Origin: Bryopsis sp. KO-2023
Lineage: Eukaryota; Chlorophyta; Ulvophyceae; Bryopsidales; Bryopsidaceae
NCBI GenBank assembly: GCA_030272585.1
Contig: BSYQ01000010.1
Coordinates: 310,001 to 374,000, forward strand
Direction of reading: 5' to 3'
Length of the DNA: 64,000 bases
In this document: piece after piece, positions 1 through 10,244 of the stretch
How the letters are laid out: each line of letters opens with the position of its first letter
Position numbering within the stretch: position 1 is the first letter of the stretch
The notes under the pieces: generated by a model
Told to the model about the DNA's origin: nothing
The model's input: only the letters and a program-made list of their open reading frames with translations
The model's database searches: none
Position numbers and translations under genes: made by a program

Positions 1-2333
1 AAGAGGCCTGAAGTGTGTTGCTGCTTTTGTGGACGTCCCGACCCCCAACGAAATGGTATTGGCGTCTACCCCACTTACCAACGGCTACGTGTCCCCAAAG
101 GTAAACTTGATTCTATTAGTCCCGTTTCTTTACTTGAGTGCACAGGTGCATTAACACCTGGCTGGTACCAACCCCGTGCGTGTAGATATCCAGGTGCGTG
201 GTGGACGCGTGCGGTGGGACGGTGAAGCCCGTCATTCACAGACGGGACGCGTGGAAGTATTCCCTGTCCGAGTGCAACCGAGTGACCCTGTTCAGGAAGG
301 AATGTGAAGCATGTGGGACGGTGTATATGCTTCATGGATACTTCAAGGACCACAACAGAAAATCATTTACGCCTTATCGGGGTTTCGATGTGAATGAATT
401 TTTGCAAACGAGTGTTCGCGGGGAAACGCTTATACACCACGATCTTCTGAAGAGTTTTGAAGGGTTTTTTATGCGGGCAAGGGCTGGAATGGATCCATTC
501 GTCGATTTTGTGAACTATTCAAGAGGCGCCCTATCGCGTTTCGAAAGCACCGAAGATTACAAGCTCCAGAGAACGAACAGAACGCGACAGTCTCCCGTGG
601 AAGAACGACGCCGGCGAAGGCACACGGACAGAAACCAGCTGTCTAGACACAGGTTCATCGAGGGCTGGCTGTTATGGAAGGCGTTGGAGATGTTGCGGAA
701 GGTATTCGGCGAGGAACCTATATGCGTACCCCAAAATGTGGACGAACTAGTTGCAGTGGCGCACCCCCATATTTTCCGTTATCTACTACGGGCTTTACAT
801 GACCACCCTCTTAGATGCCGAGATTCGAACTGTGGAAAAGCGATTATTATCGACGGAAACGCTAAACTTCATCGAATGAGGTGCTTACACAGAGGAGAAG
901 ATGCACTCGGGGACCCCAAAGGTTTCCATAGGTAAGCGTGTGCATTTCCTACGATCTAAAGCGTTTCACAGTTTTGAGAACGTTTGAGTTTTCGTCACAC
1001 TTCATCTTGGATTCACCAACACCACTTTCACTAGTTTTTGTTTTGGTCACAGATGTCTTGGTGGGTACTGTTCGTCGTCTCCAGTCGCGGGATGAATGGC
1101 TTCTGTTCGACGCATTTTGGAACGGCGGAGGGTGCACCAGACACGACCGGTATTTGTACTGATGATGAAGGACGTTCGTATGTTTCTTCGGCTGATTCGG
1201 GAATTGAAGAGGAGCAGGAAATGGTTGAGGCGGACATCTCTCAGGCTATCTACCAAAGAACCAGATCGAAGAGTCAGGGACTCGTTGAACTCGAAGACGA
1301 CATGTACGTGGTACAAGAAATCCTTTCAGCGAGGAAGGTTAAATCGAAAGTCTTGGTCACCGTGAAGTGGGCCGGGTACGAAGATCCCACCGAGGAACCA
1401 ATCGAAAACCTGTTCCCTGAGGAGCTCCAGGCAGCTGCCATGACAATACTCGCTTGTGGCGCTATAACGAAGGACACAAAAGCGGTGGTAAACAAGTCTT
1501 CAATCTCACAAAGACAACGAGTCGAAGTGTTGTCGAAGTTTGCGGAGGCAATGAAAATGTTCAGGGAGGCCATGAAGAAAAAAAATGGTGACACAGGGCA
1601 GGTGCATGCTGATATGAATATCGAATTACCAAATGATTTAAGGACAAGGCACGCTGGGTCCCATAAAAAAAGGAACAACGTTGGGCGAGATGGCAAGAAG
1701 AAAACGAAGCGGATTTTGGAGATCGAGAGAACCATACGCGTATTGACGACGTCTGATGTCGGTGATGAAGAGGATAGACGTCGAGTAGAGTCGCTTCCAG
1801 AGCTTTGTTCCATAAGGGACTTTTCGCACGTCGGAAAAGGTCGAACCGCAGGAACATTGTTTGCCTTTCATCACTGCGGTTTCCCCTTCCCACCCATAGA
1901 ACTGATTGGGAGCGAAAGTCTGACGCAAGTTACGCACTACCTGATGACGTTGTTCAAGGCACACCAGCCACGTTATGAAGGAAAGACGGGCGACAAGCTC
2001 TTCGTGGCGTATGACAATGGATGTCATTTAAAGGCTTTTCTCGACAACCCCATTCGGAAGGAGTCGGCGCCTGCGATGCTGAGAACTTTAGCGGAGCAGA
2101 CAGTGGTGGTGGTCGATCACTTCCACTTCGTGACACATCATACTGGAAAAAAGTGTCTACTGGAGTCTAATCCGTACCGGTACCCGGATTTGGAGGAGGT
2201 GAACACTTCAATTGCGGAGGAGCGGTTCAGCGTTATATCGTCTTTAAAGAGTGTTTTCAAAGGCATGAATGAAAACCGGATGAACTTTTTTCTGCTGGCC
2301 CTGACGGACATGTTGCCCCGGTTTTCTTTGTAA
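1..2333 (+). pseudogene. KDZ-type transposase with chromodomain, frameshifted
   Basis: Remnant of a DNA transposase of the Kyakuja-Dileera-Zisupton (KDZ) group, cut by the left edge. Frames change near 186-225: a Cys-rich start (CCCFCGRPD) is in one frame, the next block (open from 186 to 931) in another. That block carries CEACGTVY and the first catalytic Asp in AIIIDGNAKLHRMRC. A GTAAGC...CACAG intron spans 932-1052. Exon 2 first reads CLGGYCSSSPVAG, then needs a one-base shift near 1092 to continue GMNGFCSTHFG, so the family's C-rich box is split by a frameshift. Residues YVVQEILSARKVK...VKWAGYED (about 1303-1385) form a chromodomain. Further on come YDNGCHLKAF (second Asp) and SIAEERFSVI (third acidic residue). 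The family assignment is from remembered motifs; the breaks suggest the copy is dead. Confidence 0.8.
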
Positions 2334-2406
2334 GTAAGACTTTATGAACTTTTATCTGGTGGCCCTGACGGACATGTTGCCCCGGTTTTCTTTGTAAGAC
2401 TTTATG
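2279..2406. repeat. 64-bp tandem duplication at transposase 3' end
   Basis: The segment encoding the transposase C-terminus (LLALTDMLPRF) and its stop is present twice, 64 bp apart: CTGACGGACATG occurs at 2301 and at 2365. The second copy follows the first stop codon, so it is not translated. It looks like a local slippage or repair duplication. Confidence 0.85.
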
Positions 2407-2571
2407 AATCCGAAGGTCGAGTAAAAAACAAACAACAGAAGAACGGAAAAACACCCAAGTTTAAAAAGTGAATGTAGCAATATATTAACAAACCCCAAAG
2501 TTAAAACAATGAATAAAAGAGAAGAAGAAAGAAGGGGAAATAAAGAAACGGAAAGACCCCAAAATACCCGC

Positions 2572-4176
2572 TCACTGCTGACCCTGTTGGTCGCTTTTTT
2601 TAATTTTCTTCGCCCCCCTCGGGACTTTGGGTGGCGCCAGCTTCGATTCTCGGTAGTACAGCTCGTTCCAGTCGCTGACCACCTTTTTCAAGGACCCTCC
2701 CCACTTTCGCCCGACTTCCTTTTTGTAACAGCACGGACACACTTCGAACGGCTTATCGAAGGGCTGAACAGGACACACCTCGCCACCCGTGCTACCACGC
2801 ACGTTTGTCAGCAACTCCCAGTCCGTGGCCCATTTCCCGTGTTCAGCGTGATACAGGGCTGCCCTTTCAGCGATCCGCAGGCCTGCGTTGTGCGTGACGC
2901 ACGTCAAGTGCCGCTGACAGGAAATAATTCTGTCATAATCATCACGGGGAGGTCGCGTCGACGCGTTGCAGCATGGGCATATTGGATTCGGAGTAGAGCG
3001 AGGCTTAGAGTCGTCATCACAAGTCGTACGAGTCCTTTTTTTCGTCCTCGTTCCACGCGCCTCCTCATTCTCCGTCCTCGTGGGAACGTCTGTGTCTGTT
3101 CGTCCAACGTCTTGGTGTTCCCCACTTTCCAGATCGTCCATTCCCCCCTTGTCCGTCCTTGTGTCAACGTCTGTGTCCGTTCGTCCAACATCCTGATGTC
3201 CCCCAGTTTCCATATCGTCCTCGTTCCCTCCACCCAGATCGTCCATGCCCCCTCCACCCAGATCATCCGTGCCCCCTCCACCCAGATCGTCCGTGGCCCC
3301 TCCACCCAGATCGTCGGTGCCCCCCAGCAATGTAGACCCAACATCACCTCCAGCCGATTCTGGAACAATTGACGGCCGAACTTTTGGCGGCGGTGGAAAC
3401 AGCGGCGCTGGATTTGGCGGAGCGACCCGTCGGCTTGAACCCTTGTCCACAACTCTTGTTTGGGAGATTGAACCATCAGGCGTGTTGACACGATCAGACG
3501 CTGTGTCGGGACGACTTCCTCCAGGCGCTGAATCTTCGTTGAGGGTCAGTATGACGCGAACAGGTTTTGGGGCTTGCACTGGCCCAATCGGTTCTTCCAC
3601 CACTTCGTGGATCATCTTGAACGCACTGTTTGTCACTCTCCGGAAATCTTCCTTCATCGTCTCCGCCACCGTTTTCATCCTCTGAAGATGCGCCCAGAGG
3701 TCGTGGGACTGCCGATTCGCAACCGACACTGCCATGACATGGTCTCTGAGTTGTCTTCTCAGCATTTCATTTGTTCTCTGGAGTTCGTCCGTTCTGTTTT
3801 CCCCCCCCATTCTTTCCGCCGCCTCCAACTTTGATTCCGCCTCCTCCAACTTAGTTTCCACCTCCTCCAACTTAGTTGCCACCTCCTCCAACTTTCCTTC
3901 CGCCTGAACCGCCTTTCCTTCCGCCGCCTCCAACTTTCTTTCAGCCTCAACCGCCCTTCCTTCCGCCGCCTCCAACATTCTTTCAGCCTGAACCGCCTTT
4001 CCTTCCGCCGCCGCCAACTTTCCTTCAGCCTCAACCGCCTTCCTTTCCGCCTCAACCGCCTTTCTTTCCGCCTCAACCGCCTTTCTTTCCGCGGCCGCCG
4101 CCTTCTCTGTGGCTTCAGCTTTTTCACGATCAGTGACTTCCTTCATCATCGCCATAACATCTTGAATACTCGCCAT
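2572..4176 (-). CDS. Coiled-coil protein with C-terminal CxxC/CxxHxxC/CxxC cluster
   Basis: Intronless frame of 534 residues from the first ATG (4176-4174). Residues about 20-130 are a long coiled coil built on repeats such as KAVEAERKAVEAE. Residues about 250-370 are low complexity, with tandem TDDLGGGG units (24 bp) and a longer Asp/Thr-rich repeat. The C-terminus (about 400-483) holds CPCC, then CQRHLTC, then CPCC, which looks like a zinc-binding domain, followed by a basic tail. The same cluster with different spacing ends the plus-strand gene at 5534, transcribed away from this one across a repeat array. No named family is recognised. DNA binding or a role as an accessory protein of a mobile element is inference only. 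Confidence 0.65.
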   Translation of the reverse strand: MASIQDVMAMMKEVTDREKAEATEKAAAAERKAVEAERKAVEAERKAVEAEGKLAAAEGKAVQAERMLEAAEGRAVEAERKLEAAEGKAVQAEGKLEEVATKLEEVETKLEEAESKLEAAERMGGENRTDELQRTNEMLRRQLRDHVMAVSVANRQSHDLWAHLQRMKTVAETMKEDFRRVTNSAFKMIHEVVEEPIGPVQAPKPVRVILTLNEDSAPGGSRPDTASDRVNTPDGSISQTRVVDKGSSRRVAPPNPAPLFPPPPKVRPSIVPESAGGDVGSTLLGGTDDLGGGATDDLGGGGTDDLGGGGMDDLGGGNEDDMETGGHQDVGRTDTDVDTRTDKGGMDDLESGEHQDVGRTDTDVPTRTENEEARGTRTKKRTRTTCDDDSKPRSTPNPICPCCNASTRPPRDDYDRIISCQRHLTCVTHNAGLRIAERAALYHAEHGKWATDWELLTNVRGSTGGEVCPVQPFDKPFEVCPCCYKKEVGRKWGGSLKKVVSDWNELYYRESKLAPPKVPRGAKKIKKSDQQGQQ

Positions 4177-4460
4177 TGTGTTACTGTGTGTTTTGTGTGT
4201 TTTGTGTTTGGTCAACGGGTTTCAAAGGCAGGGACGGTCGGTAACAACAAAAACAAGAATGAACCATGAAGGTCGCCGGGGTTTTTATTCCGCTAAGTCT
4301 AGTACGCTTTCTAGTTGAAGGCCGTTTGTGACGGGACGCTACACAACAACCAATGAACCAATTTTACAGGTTGTCCAGTTTTGATCGAAGTATTGAAATT
4401 TGTTTGTTTGTTTGATTGATTTCAGTGAAAACTGTGTGATTGACGACAAGGCAGGTGGGC

Positions 4461-5336
4461 TTCACTGGTGGTCGTTGCCTCTTTGTGTGCCGCTGCCTGT
4501 GCCTCTTTCTGTGCCGCCAAAAAGAGGCGGCGGCACGGTGAGGTTCGGTTTTGACACACAGTTGCAATTAAAGTGCCGCTCTTTTGCCGCTGAGTTTAAT
4601 TTATGGAGATGCATGAAATTGTTTTATAACGGAAAACCAATCGCGCTTGACTGGTGGTCGTTGCCTCTTTGTGTGCCGCTGCCTGTGCCTCTTTCTGTGC
4701 CGCCAACAAGAGGCGGCGGCACGGTGAGGTTCGGTTTTGACACACAGTTCCAATGAAAGTGCCGCTCTTTTGCCGCTGAGTTTAATTTATGGAGATGAAT
4801 TAAATTGTTTTATAACGGAAAACCAATCGGGCTTCACTGGTGGTCGTTGCCTCTTTGTGTGCCGCTGCCTGTGCCTCTTTCTGTGCCGCCAAAAAGAGGC
4901 GGCGGCACGGTGAGGTTCGGTTTTGACACACAGTTGCAATGAAAGTGCCGCTCTTTTGCCGCTGAGTTTAATTTATGGAGATGCATGAAATTGTTTTATA
5001 ACGGAAAACCAATCGCGCTTCACTGGTGGTCGTTGCCTCTTTGTGTGCCGCTGCCTGTGCCTCTTTCTGTGCCGCCAACAAGAGGCGGCGGCACGGTGAG
5101 GTTCGGTTTTGACACACAGTTCCAATGAAAGTGCCGCTCTTTTGCCGCTGAGTTTAATTTATGGAGATGAATTAAATTGTTTTATAACGGAAAACCAATC
5201 GCGCTTCACTGGTGGTCGTTGCCTCTTTGTGTGCCGCTGCCTGTGCCTCTTTCTGTGCCGCCAAAAAGAGGCGGCGGCACGGTGAGGTTCGGTTTTGACA
5301 CACAGTTGCAATGAAAGTGCCGCTCTTTTGCCGCTA
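4461..5336. repeat. Five-copy 186-bp array of alternating A/B units
   Basis: CTGGTGGTCG recurs at 4465, 4651, 4837, 5023 and 5209, a period of exactly 186 bp. Copies 1, 3 and 5 share one set of variants (CCAAAAAGAGG, CAGTTGCAAT) and copies 2 and 4 another (CCAACAAGAGG, CAGTTCCAAT), so the real unit is a 372-bp dimer. Each unit contains a hairpin (GTGCCGCC facing GGCGGCAC). The array fills the space between two divergently oriented genes. The 280 bp between the left gene and the array show nothing else I can name. Confidence 0.95.
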
Positions 5337-5533
5337 ATTGTCATTTCACTTGATGAAGGCGACGAGCGAAAAGACTCTGAGGAGCAGTGTCAGCATTGAA
5401 ACAACGCAGTTTAGGCCTCAAAACGCACGCTCTTTTTTTCGCTCTCCGCTTTTTTTTGAACGGTTGCTGCCTGTCGCTGGTTGGGTGTGTGTGTGTGGTT
5501 GTGAGAGAGAGAGTAAGAGCGTGCGTGTGCGGG

Positions 5534-6565
5534 ATGGACGCATTGAAAAAAGAAAATGAACGATTGAGGGCAGAGGTGGAGAAATGGAAAAGAAGGGCAA
5601 CAAAGGAGAGGAGGAATTTGAAGAGGATCCAAAAGTCGGTGATGGAGACGCTGGACGAGGAGGATTGGACGGAAGAGGAGGAAGAGGAACGTTGGGAAGG
5701 GGGGGCGGATATGGATGAATTCCAGGAGGGTGGGGACACAGAGGGTCCGAGCAGACGTCAGAAACGGACACGGGGATCCGAGACGGAGACGGGGGCGGAG
5801 GAGGAGGCGGAGGCGGAGCTACCGATAAGGCGGAGGGGATTGACAGGGAAGGAGCCGTCAAGGAGACGGAAAAGAGCCCGCAAGGACACGCGGCCGCACC
5901 AGCCGAGGCGCACCCCGGACACCCCATGTATCACCCCGGCTGCTTGCATCTTTTGCAAGAAGGGTGAATCGGACAGGCCGGCGGGGGGCAGCTTCAACGG
6001 CATGGCCGTGAAGTTCTGCGACGCTCACATCGTTTGTGAGAATGCCCTCTGCCGGGACAAGTTCTGGCTGACCCAGACACTCGAGGTCACCCCAACGAAG
6101 ACTGTGCGCCGCGCGTTCTTCCCCGAGGCCATGGCAGCACCGAGAATCGGAGTGCACGAGCCGCCGTTCTGCCTCCTTTGCGAGAGGTCTCCGATCCCAC
6201 AAACCCGCCGCCTTGCAAACCAGATCTCAAAGATCTACAGGGAGAAGGGGAGAGCGATGAAGATCAGGAAGGTGGGGATGGTGGTGGGAGGGGATCCACT
6301 TGTGGATCCGAAAACTCTACCGGGTGTTTTTTTCACCGTTGGGCAGGGGAATGAGCCAGAGGGGGGTCAGCCAGAGGGGGGTCAGCCAGAGGGGGGTCAG
6401 CCGGGGGAGGGGGGTCAGCCAGAGGGAGGTCAGCCGGGGGAGGGGGGGGAGGCACAGGGAGGTCAGCCGGGGGAGGGGGGTCAGCCAGAGGGAGGTCAGC
6501 CGGGGGAGGGGGGGGAGGCACAGGGAGGTCAGCCGGGGGAGGGGGGGGAGGCAGGCGGGAGTTAG
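5534..6565 (+). CDS. Basic coiled-coil protein with the same Cys/His cluster and a GGQPE repeat tail
   Basis: Intronless frame of 343 residues. The ATG at 5534 starts MDALKKENERLRAEVEKWK, a leucine-zipper-like coiled coil. An acidic stretch (41-70) and a basic, possibly nuclear-localising region (75-125) follow. Residues 138-216 carry CIFC, CDAHIVC and CLLC: C-x2-C, 20 residues, C-x2-H-x2-C, 44 residues, C-x2-C. The minus-strand gene at 2572-4176 has the same order with 16 and 53 residues between. The tail (about 270-340) is a 15-bp tandem repeat encoding GGQPE/GGQPGE. The family is not recognised; the two genes look like distant paralogues. Confidence 0.65.
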   Translation: MDALKKENERLRAEVEKWKRRATKERRNLKRIQKSVMETLDEEDWTEEEEEERWEGGADMDEFQEGGDTEGPSRRQKRTRGSETETGAEEEAEAELPIRRRGLTGKEPSRRRKRARKDTRPHQPRRTPDTPCITPAACIFCKKGESDRPAGGSFNGMAVKFCDAHIVCENALCRDKFWLTQTLEVTPTKTVRRAFFPEAMAAPRIGVHEPPFCLLCERSPIPQTRRLANQISKIYREKGRAMKIRKVGMVVGGDPLVDPKTLPGVFFTVGQGNEPEGGQPEGGQPEGGQPGEGGQPEGGQPGEGGEAQGGQPGEGGQPEGGQPGEGGEAQGGQPGEGGEAGGS

Positions 6566-6731
6566 CTAAGGGGGGGGGGACTTCATAATTGAATTTTATG
6601 ATTAATGACTGACTGAATGAAAAATTGAAATATTATTTTTGTAACCAAGGTTGGTTCGTTTGTTCTGTTGGCTTGTTAATTCCGCTGATCAGTTTTATTT
6701 CATTTTTATCATAAATCAAACGGCAACCCAG

Positions 6732-6975
6732 TGTCGCGTCGACACGAACACGCAATGGTAGGGGCTTCCAACAGCCAACCACCTGAACACAAACTTCGTG
6801 CCGCCGCCTCTTTTTGGCGGCACAGAAAGAGGCACAGACAGCGGCACATAAAGAGGCAACGACCACCAGTGAAGCCTGATTGGTTTTCCGTTATAAAACA
6901 ATTTAATGCATCTCCATAAATTAAACTCAGGGGCAAAAGAGCGGCACTTTCATTGTAACTGGGTGTTAAAACCGA
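6732..6975 (-). repeat. Inverted single copy of the 186-bp unit plus dispersed 65-bp module
   Basis: From about 6798 to 6975 the reverse complement of the 186-bp unit is present once, diverged, so the plus-strand zinc-cluster gene is flanked by inverted copies. Immediately left (6732-6796) is a module containing GTCGCGTCGACACGAACACG and GGGGCTTCCAACAGCCAACC. It recurs at about 29722-29790 inside the insertion of the LRR pseudogene. Confidence 0.85.
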
Positions 6976-7243
6976 ATCTCACCGTGTGATTGACTGACGT
7001 CGTTGCAGACACTTGGGACTCCAACAAACGAACACAATTAAATAATATAGCGCCACAGGCACGCTAAAAAGCATCTTCCAACTAGCATAACCATATATAT
7101 ATATCCTCCAACTACACCGGTTATGTCCACCTGTTATTTCGTACACGCAGTCCCCCCTCAAACCTTGCCCTGCACAGACACGACGTCACATCCTCCGAAG
7201 ACCCTGGCTGACTCAACCTATCAAAACTCCACCTATAGAAACC

Positions 7244-7570
7244 ATGGCTCCCCTGTTCTACCAACTCTGGAAAATGGATTTGAACGGCTTCCTCGAACAA
7301 CTGCGACACGAACTCGCCCGTGCGCTCGCAGCATACCGGCGATTACGGGAAGCGAGGGAGGGCTTCGAGGGTGCGGAGGCGATTGCCGCCGCCAGGCGAC
7401 AATGCACGGAGTGCGATGACCGGCTTATCGGCGTGATAGGCATCGTCCTCTCGCTGTTGCCCGCAAACGCCCCCGCGAGACCCACTCTCCGACGCCTGTT
7501 CCTCCGCTACGTTCGCAGGCACTCTGTTCTCCGCAATCATGTGCCGCGGCGGTGGAATCGACGAGGCTGA
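7244..7570 (+). CDS. Small basic protein ORF followed by a poly(A) tract
   Basis: A 108-residue frame, ATG at 7244. It begins MAPLFYQLWKMDLNGF, has an Arg/Ala-rich helical middle with CTECDD, a short hydrophobic stretch (IGVIGIVLSLLP) and a very basic end. A TATA-like run (ATATATATAT) lies near 7091. Five bases after the TGA comes a pure run of about 18 A. A tail that close would suit a reverse-transcribed mRNA copy, but could also be chance. No family recognised. Confidence 0.4.
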   Translation: MAPLFYQLWKMDLNGFLEQLRHELARALAAYRRLREAREGFEGAEAIAAARRQCTECDDRLIGVIGIVLSLLPANAPARPTLRRLFLRYVRRHSVLRNHVPRRWNRRG

Positions 7571-7592
7571 ATCTGAAAAAAAAAAAAAAAAA

Positions 7593-8097
7593 AATCCTTT
7601 TCTTTATCAAACTGGGGTTCAGTGCATCCTGAAGGACATTATGGATTGGTAGATCCGTTGTGGTGAACGACTTGTTCAATTGGTGTTGGAGAAATTCTAA
7701 AGCCAGAAATAATGGCAGTAGATATATTAAAACCTACGGAGAGGTGTTTGGACGGACTGTACAATGAGGTATCTTTGGGAAGAAAGGGAGAGTGTTTCGG
7801 TGTTTTTTTCTTGCCAGAAGGGCTCATGGATCCTACGTATTTTTGGAGAACGTTATTGTTTGGTACTGAGTTGCGATGGGAACAAAACAAACAAACACAG
7901 ACACATGTAATCATTGATTGACTCATTGGTTTGGTATGCCTTCCGCTCTTAAAAAAACAAAATAAACCATAGTTCCAATTACAAACAATCAATACCAAAA
8001 CAATCAATTTGTCTGTCCGTAAGGAAAAAGAAATCGCCACCAACAACACAAAAACGTTTCGTTTCATAACCTCCTTCGTTTCGCTCGTTTCGTTCAT
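7593..8097. other. Gap without a supported gene
   Basis: Only short broken frames are present. Around 7712-7850 a frame rich in plausible codons is interrupted by stops and looks like an old coding remnant, but I cannot assign it. Confidence 0.4.
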
Positions 8098-8100
8098 TCA

Positions 8101-9927
8101 GTGTGGACGGAGACACGGACGGACGGGGAGGCGGGTTTCGTTTGCTGGCCTCCCTAGTCTGATCGACTTGTGATTTTCACTGGTTTCCTTCATTGAGTGT
8201 GGACGAAGACACGGACGGGCGGGGAGGCGGGTTTCGTTTGCTGGCCTCCCTCGTTTTGTTCTTTTAGTGTGGACGGAGACACGGGCGGACGGGGAGGCGG
8301 GTTTCGTTTGCTGGCCTCCCTAGTCTGATCGACTTGTGATTTTCACCTGTTTCCTTCATTGAGTGTGGACGGAGACACGGGCGGACGGGGAGGCGGGTTT
8401 TGTTTGCTGGCCTCCCTCGTTTCGTTCTTTCAGTGTGGACGGAGACACGGGCGGGCGGGGAGGCGGGTTTCGTTTGCTGGCCTCCCTCGTCTGATCGACT
8501 TGTGATTTTAACTCGTTTCGTTCATTGAGTGTGGACGGAGACACGGACGGGCGGGGAGGCGGGTTTCGTTTGCTGGCCTCCCTCGTTTTGTTCTTTTAGT
8601 GTGGACGGAGACACGGGCGGACGGGGAGGCGGGTTTCGTTTGCTGGCCTCCCTAGTCTGATCGACTTGTGATTTTCACCTGTTTCCTTCATTGAGTGTGG
8701 ACGGAGACACGGGCGGACGGGGAGGCGGGTTTTGTTTGCTGGCCTCCCTCGTTTCGTTCTTTCAGTGTGGACGGAGACACGGGCGGGCGGGGAGGCGGGT
8801 TTCGTTTGCTGGCCTCCCTCGTCTGATCGACTTGTGATTTTAACTCGTTTCGTTCATTGAGTGTGGACGGAGACACGGGCGGACGGGGAGGCGGGTTTTG
8901 TTTGCTGGCCTCCCTCGTTTCGTTCATCCAGTGTGGGCGGAGACACGGGCGGACGGAGAGGCGGGTTTCGTTTCCTGGCCTCCCTCGTTCCGTTCATCCA
9001 GTGTGGGCGGAGACACGGGCGGACGGAGAGGCGGGTTTCGTTTGCTGGCCTCCCTCGTTTTGTTCTTTCAGTGTGGACGGAGACACGGGCGGGCGGGGAG
9101 GCGGGTTTCGTTTGCTGGCCTCCCTAGTCTGATCGACTTGTGATTTTCACCTGTTTCCTTCATTGAGTGTGGACGGAGACACGGGCGGACGGGGAGGCGG
9201 GTTTTGTTTGCTGGCCTCCCTCGTTTCGTTCATCCAGTGTGGACGGAGACACGGGCGGACGGGGAGGCGGGTTTTGTTTGCTGGCCTCCCTCGTTTCGTT
9301 CATCCAGTGTGGGCGGAGACACGGGCGGACGGAGAGGCGGGTTTCGTTTCCTGGCCTCCCTCGTTTCGTTCATCCAGTGTGGGCGGAGACACGGGCGGAC
9401 GGAGAGGCGGGTTTCGTTTGCTGGCCTCCCTCGTTTTGTTCTTTCAGTGTGGACGGAGACACGGGGGGGCGGGGAGGCGGGTTTCGTTTGCTGGCCTCTC
9501 TCGTCTGATCGACTTGTGATTTTAACTCGTTTCGTTCATTGAGTGTGGACGGAGACACGGACGGGCGGGGAGGCGGGTTTCGTTTGCTGGCCTCCCTCGT
9601 CTGATCGACTTGTGATTTTAACTCGTTTCGTTCATTGAGTGTGGACGGAGACACGGACGGGCGGGGAGGCGGGTTTCGTTTGCTGGCCTCCCTCGTCTGA
9701 TCGACTTGTGATTTTAACTCGTTTCGTTCATTGAGTGTGGACGGAGACACGGACGGGCGGAGAGGCGGGTTTGGTTTGCTGGCCTCCCTCGTCTGATCGA
9801 CTTGTGATTTTCACTGGTTTCCTTCATTGAGTGTGGACAGAGACACGGACGGGCGGGGAGGCGGGTTTCGTTCGCTGGCCTCCCTCGTCTGATCGACTTG
9901 TGATTTTCACGTGAATCCCCTTCAGTC
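8101..9927. repeat. 22-unit minisatellite of 70-bp and 96-bp units
   Basis: GTGTGG(A/G)C recurs at 8101, 8197, 8267, 8363, 8433, 8529, 8599, 8695, 8765, 8861, 8931, 9001, 9071, 9167, 9237, 9307, 9377, 9447, 9543, 9639, 9735 and 9831. Steps are exactly 70 or 96. The longer unit has an extra 26 bp containing CTGATCGACTTGTGATTTT. The first ten form five 96+70 dimers, the middle is mostly 70s, the end all 96s. Neither a 70-bp step nor the mix preserves a reading frame, so it is non-coding. Confidence 0.97.
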
Positions 9928-9984
9928 CGACTTCCGATTATTCCGTTTATTTATATTTGGTTTAGGGTCGCGTTAGCCGCCGCA

Positions 9985-10180
9985 TCGACCGCGCGACCGG
10001 CGTGCGTGTTAGACCGGCGCGACCGGCGTGCGTGTTAGACCGGCGCGGCGACCGCGACCGCGACCGGCGGACAAAGAGGGGGTAAACCCGCGGGGACCAG
10101 GCCCTGTTAACCCTTCCTCTCTAATTGATGTTATTAATGAGCACTGGGAGTCGAACCCGAAAAAGCCCAGGGTCGCCGCC
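9985..10180. repeat. GC-rich short tandem repeat and tRNA-like T-arm remnant
   Basis: GACCGGCGTGCGTGTTAGACC is repeated twice with GACCGCGACC runs after it. At about 10146-10165 the minus strand reads GGGTTCGACTCCCAG, which matches a tRNA T-arm/B box (GGTTCGANTCC). No complete cloverleaf can be built, so it is at most a SINE fragment. Confidence 0.5.
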
Positions 10181-10244
10181 AAAGAGCATCCCTTGCACAC
10201 TCTTTTAGGACTAGTCCCAAACTGACTCACACTACCAAGCATTC

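Noticed and set aside
8101-9750. Long overlapping frames rich in GRRHGRTERR and similar across the minisatellite
   Set aside because: They follow the 70/96-bp units, exist in several frames and on both strands, and have no independent support; repeat artefacts.
8101-9927. CRISPR array
   Set aside because: Units are repeats without unique spacers, in a eukaryotic, intron-rich context.
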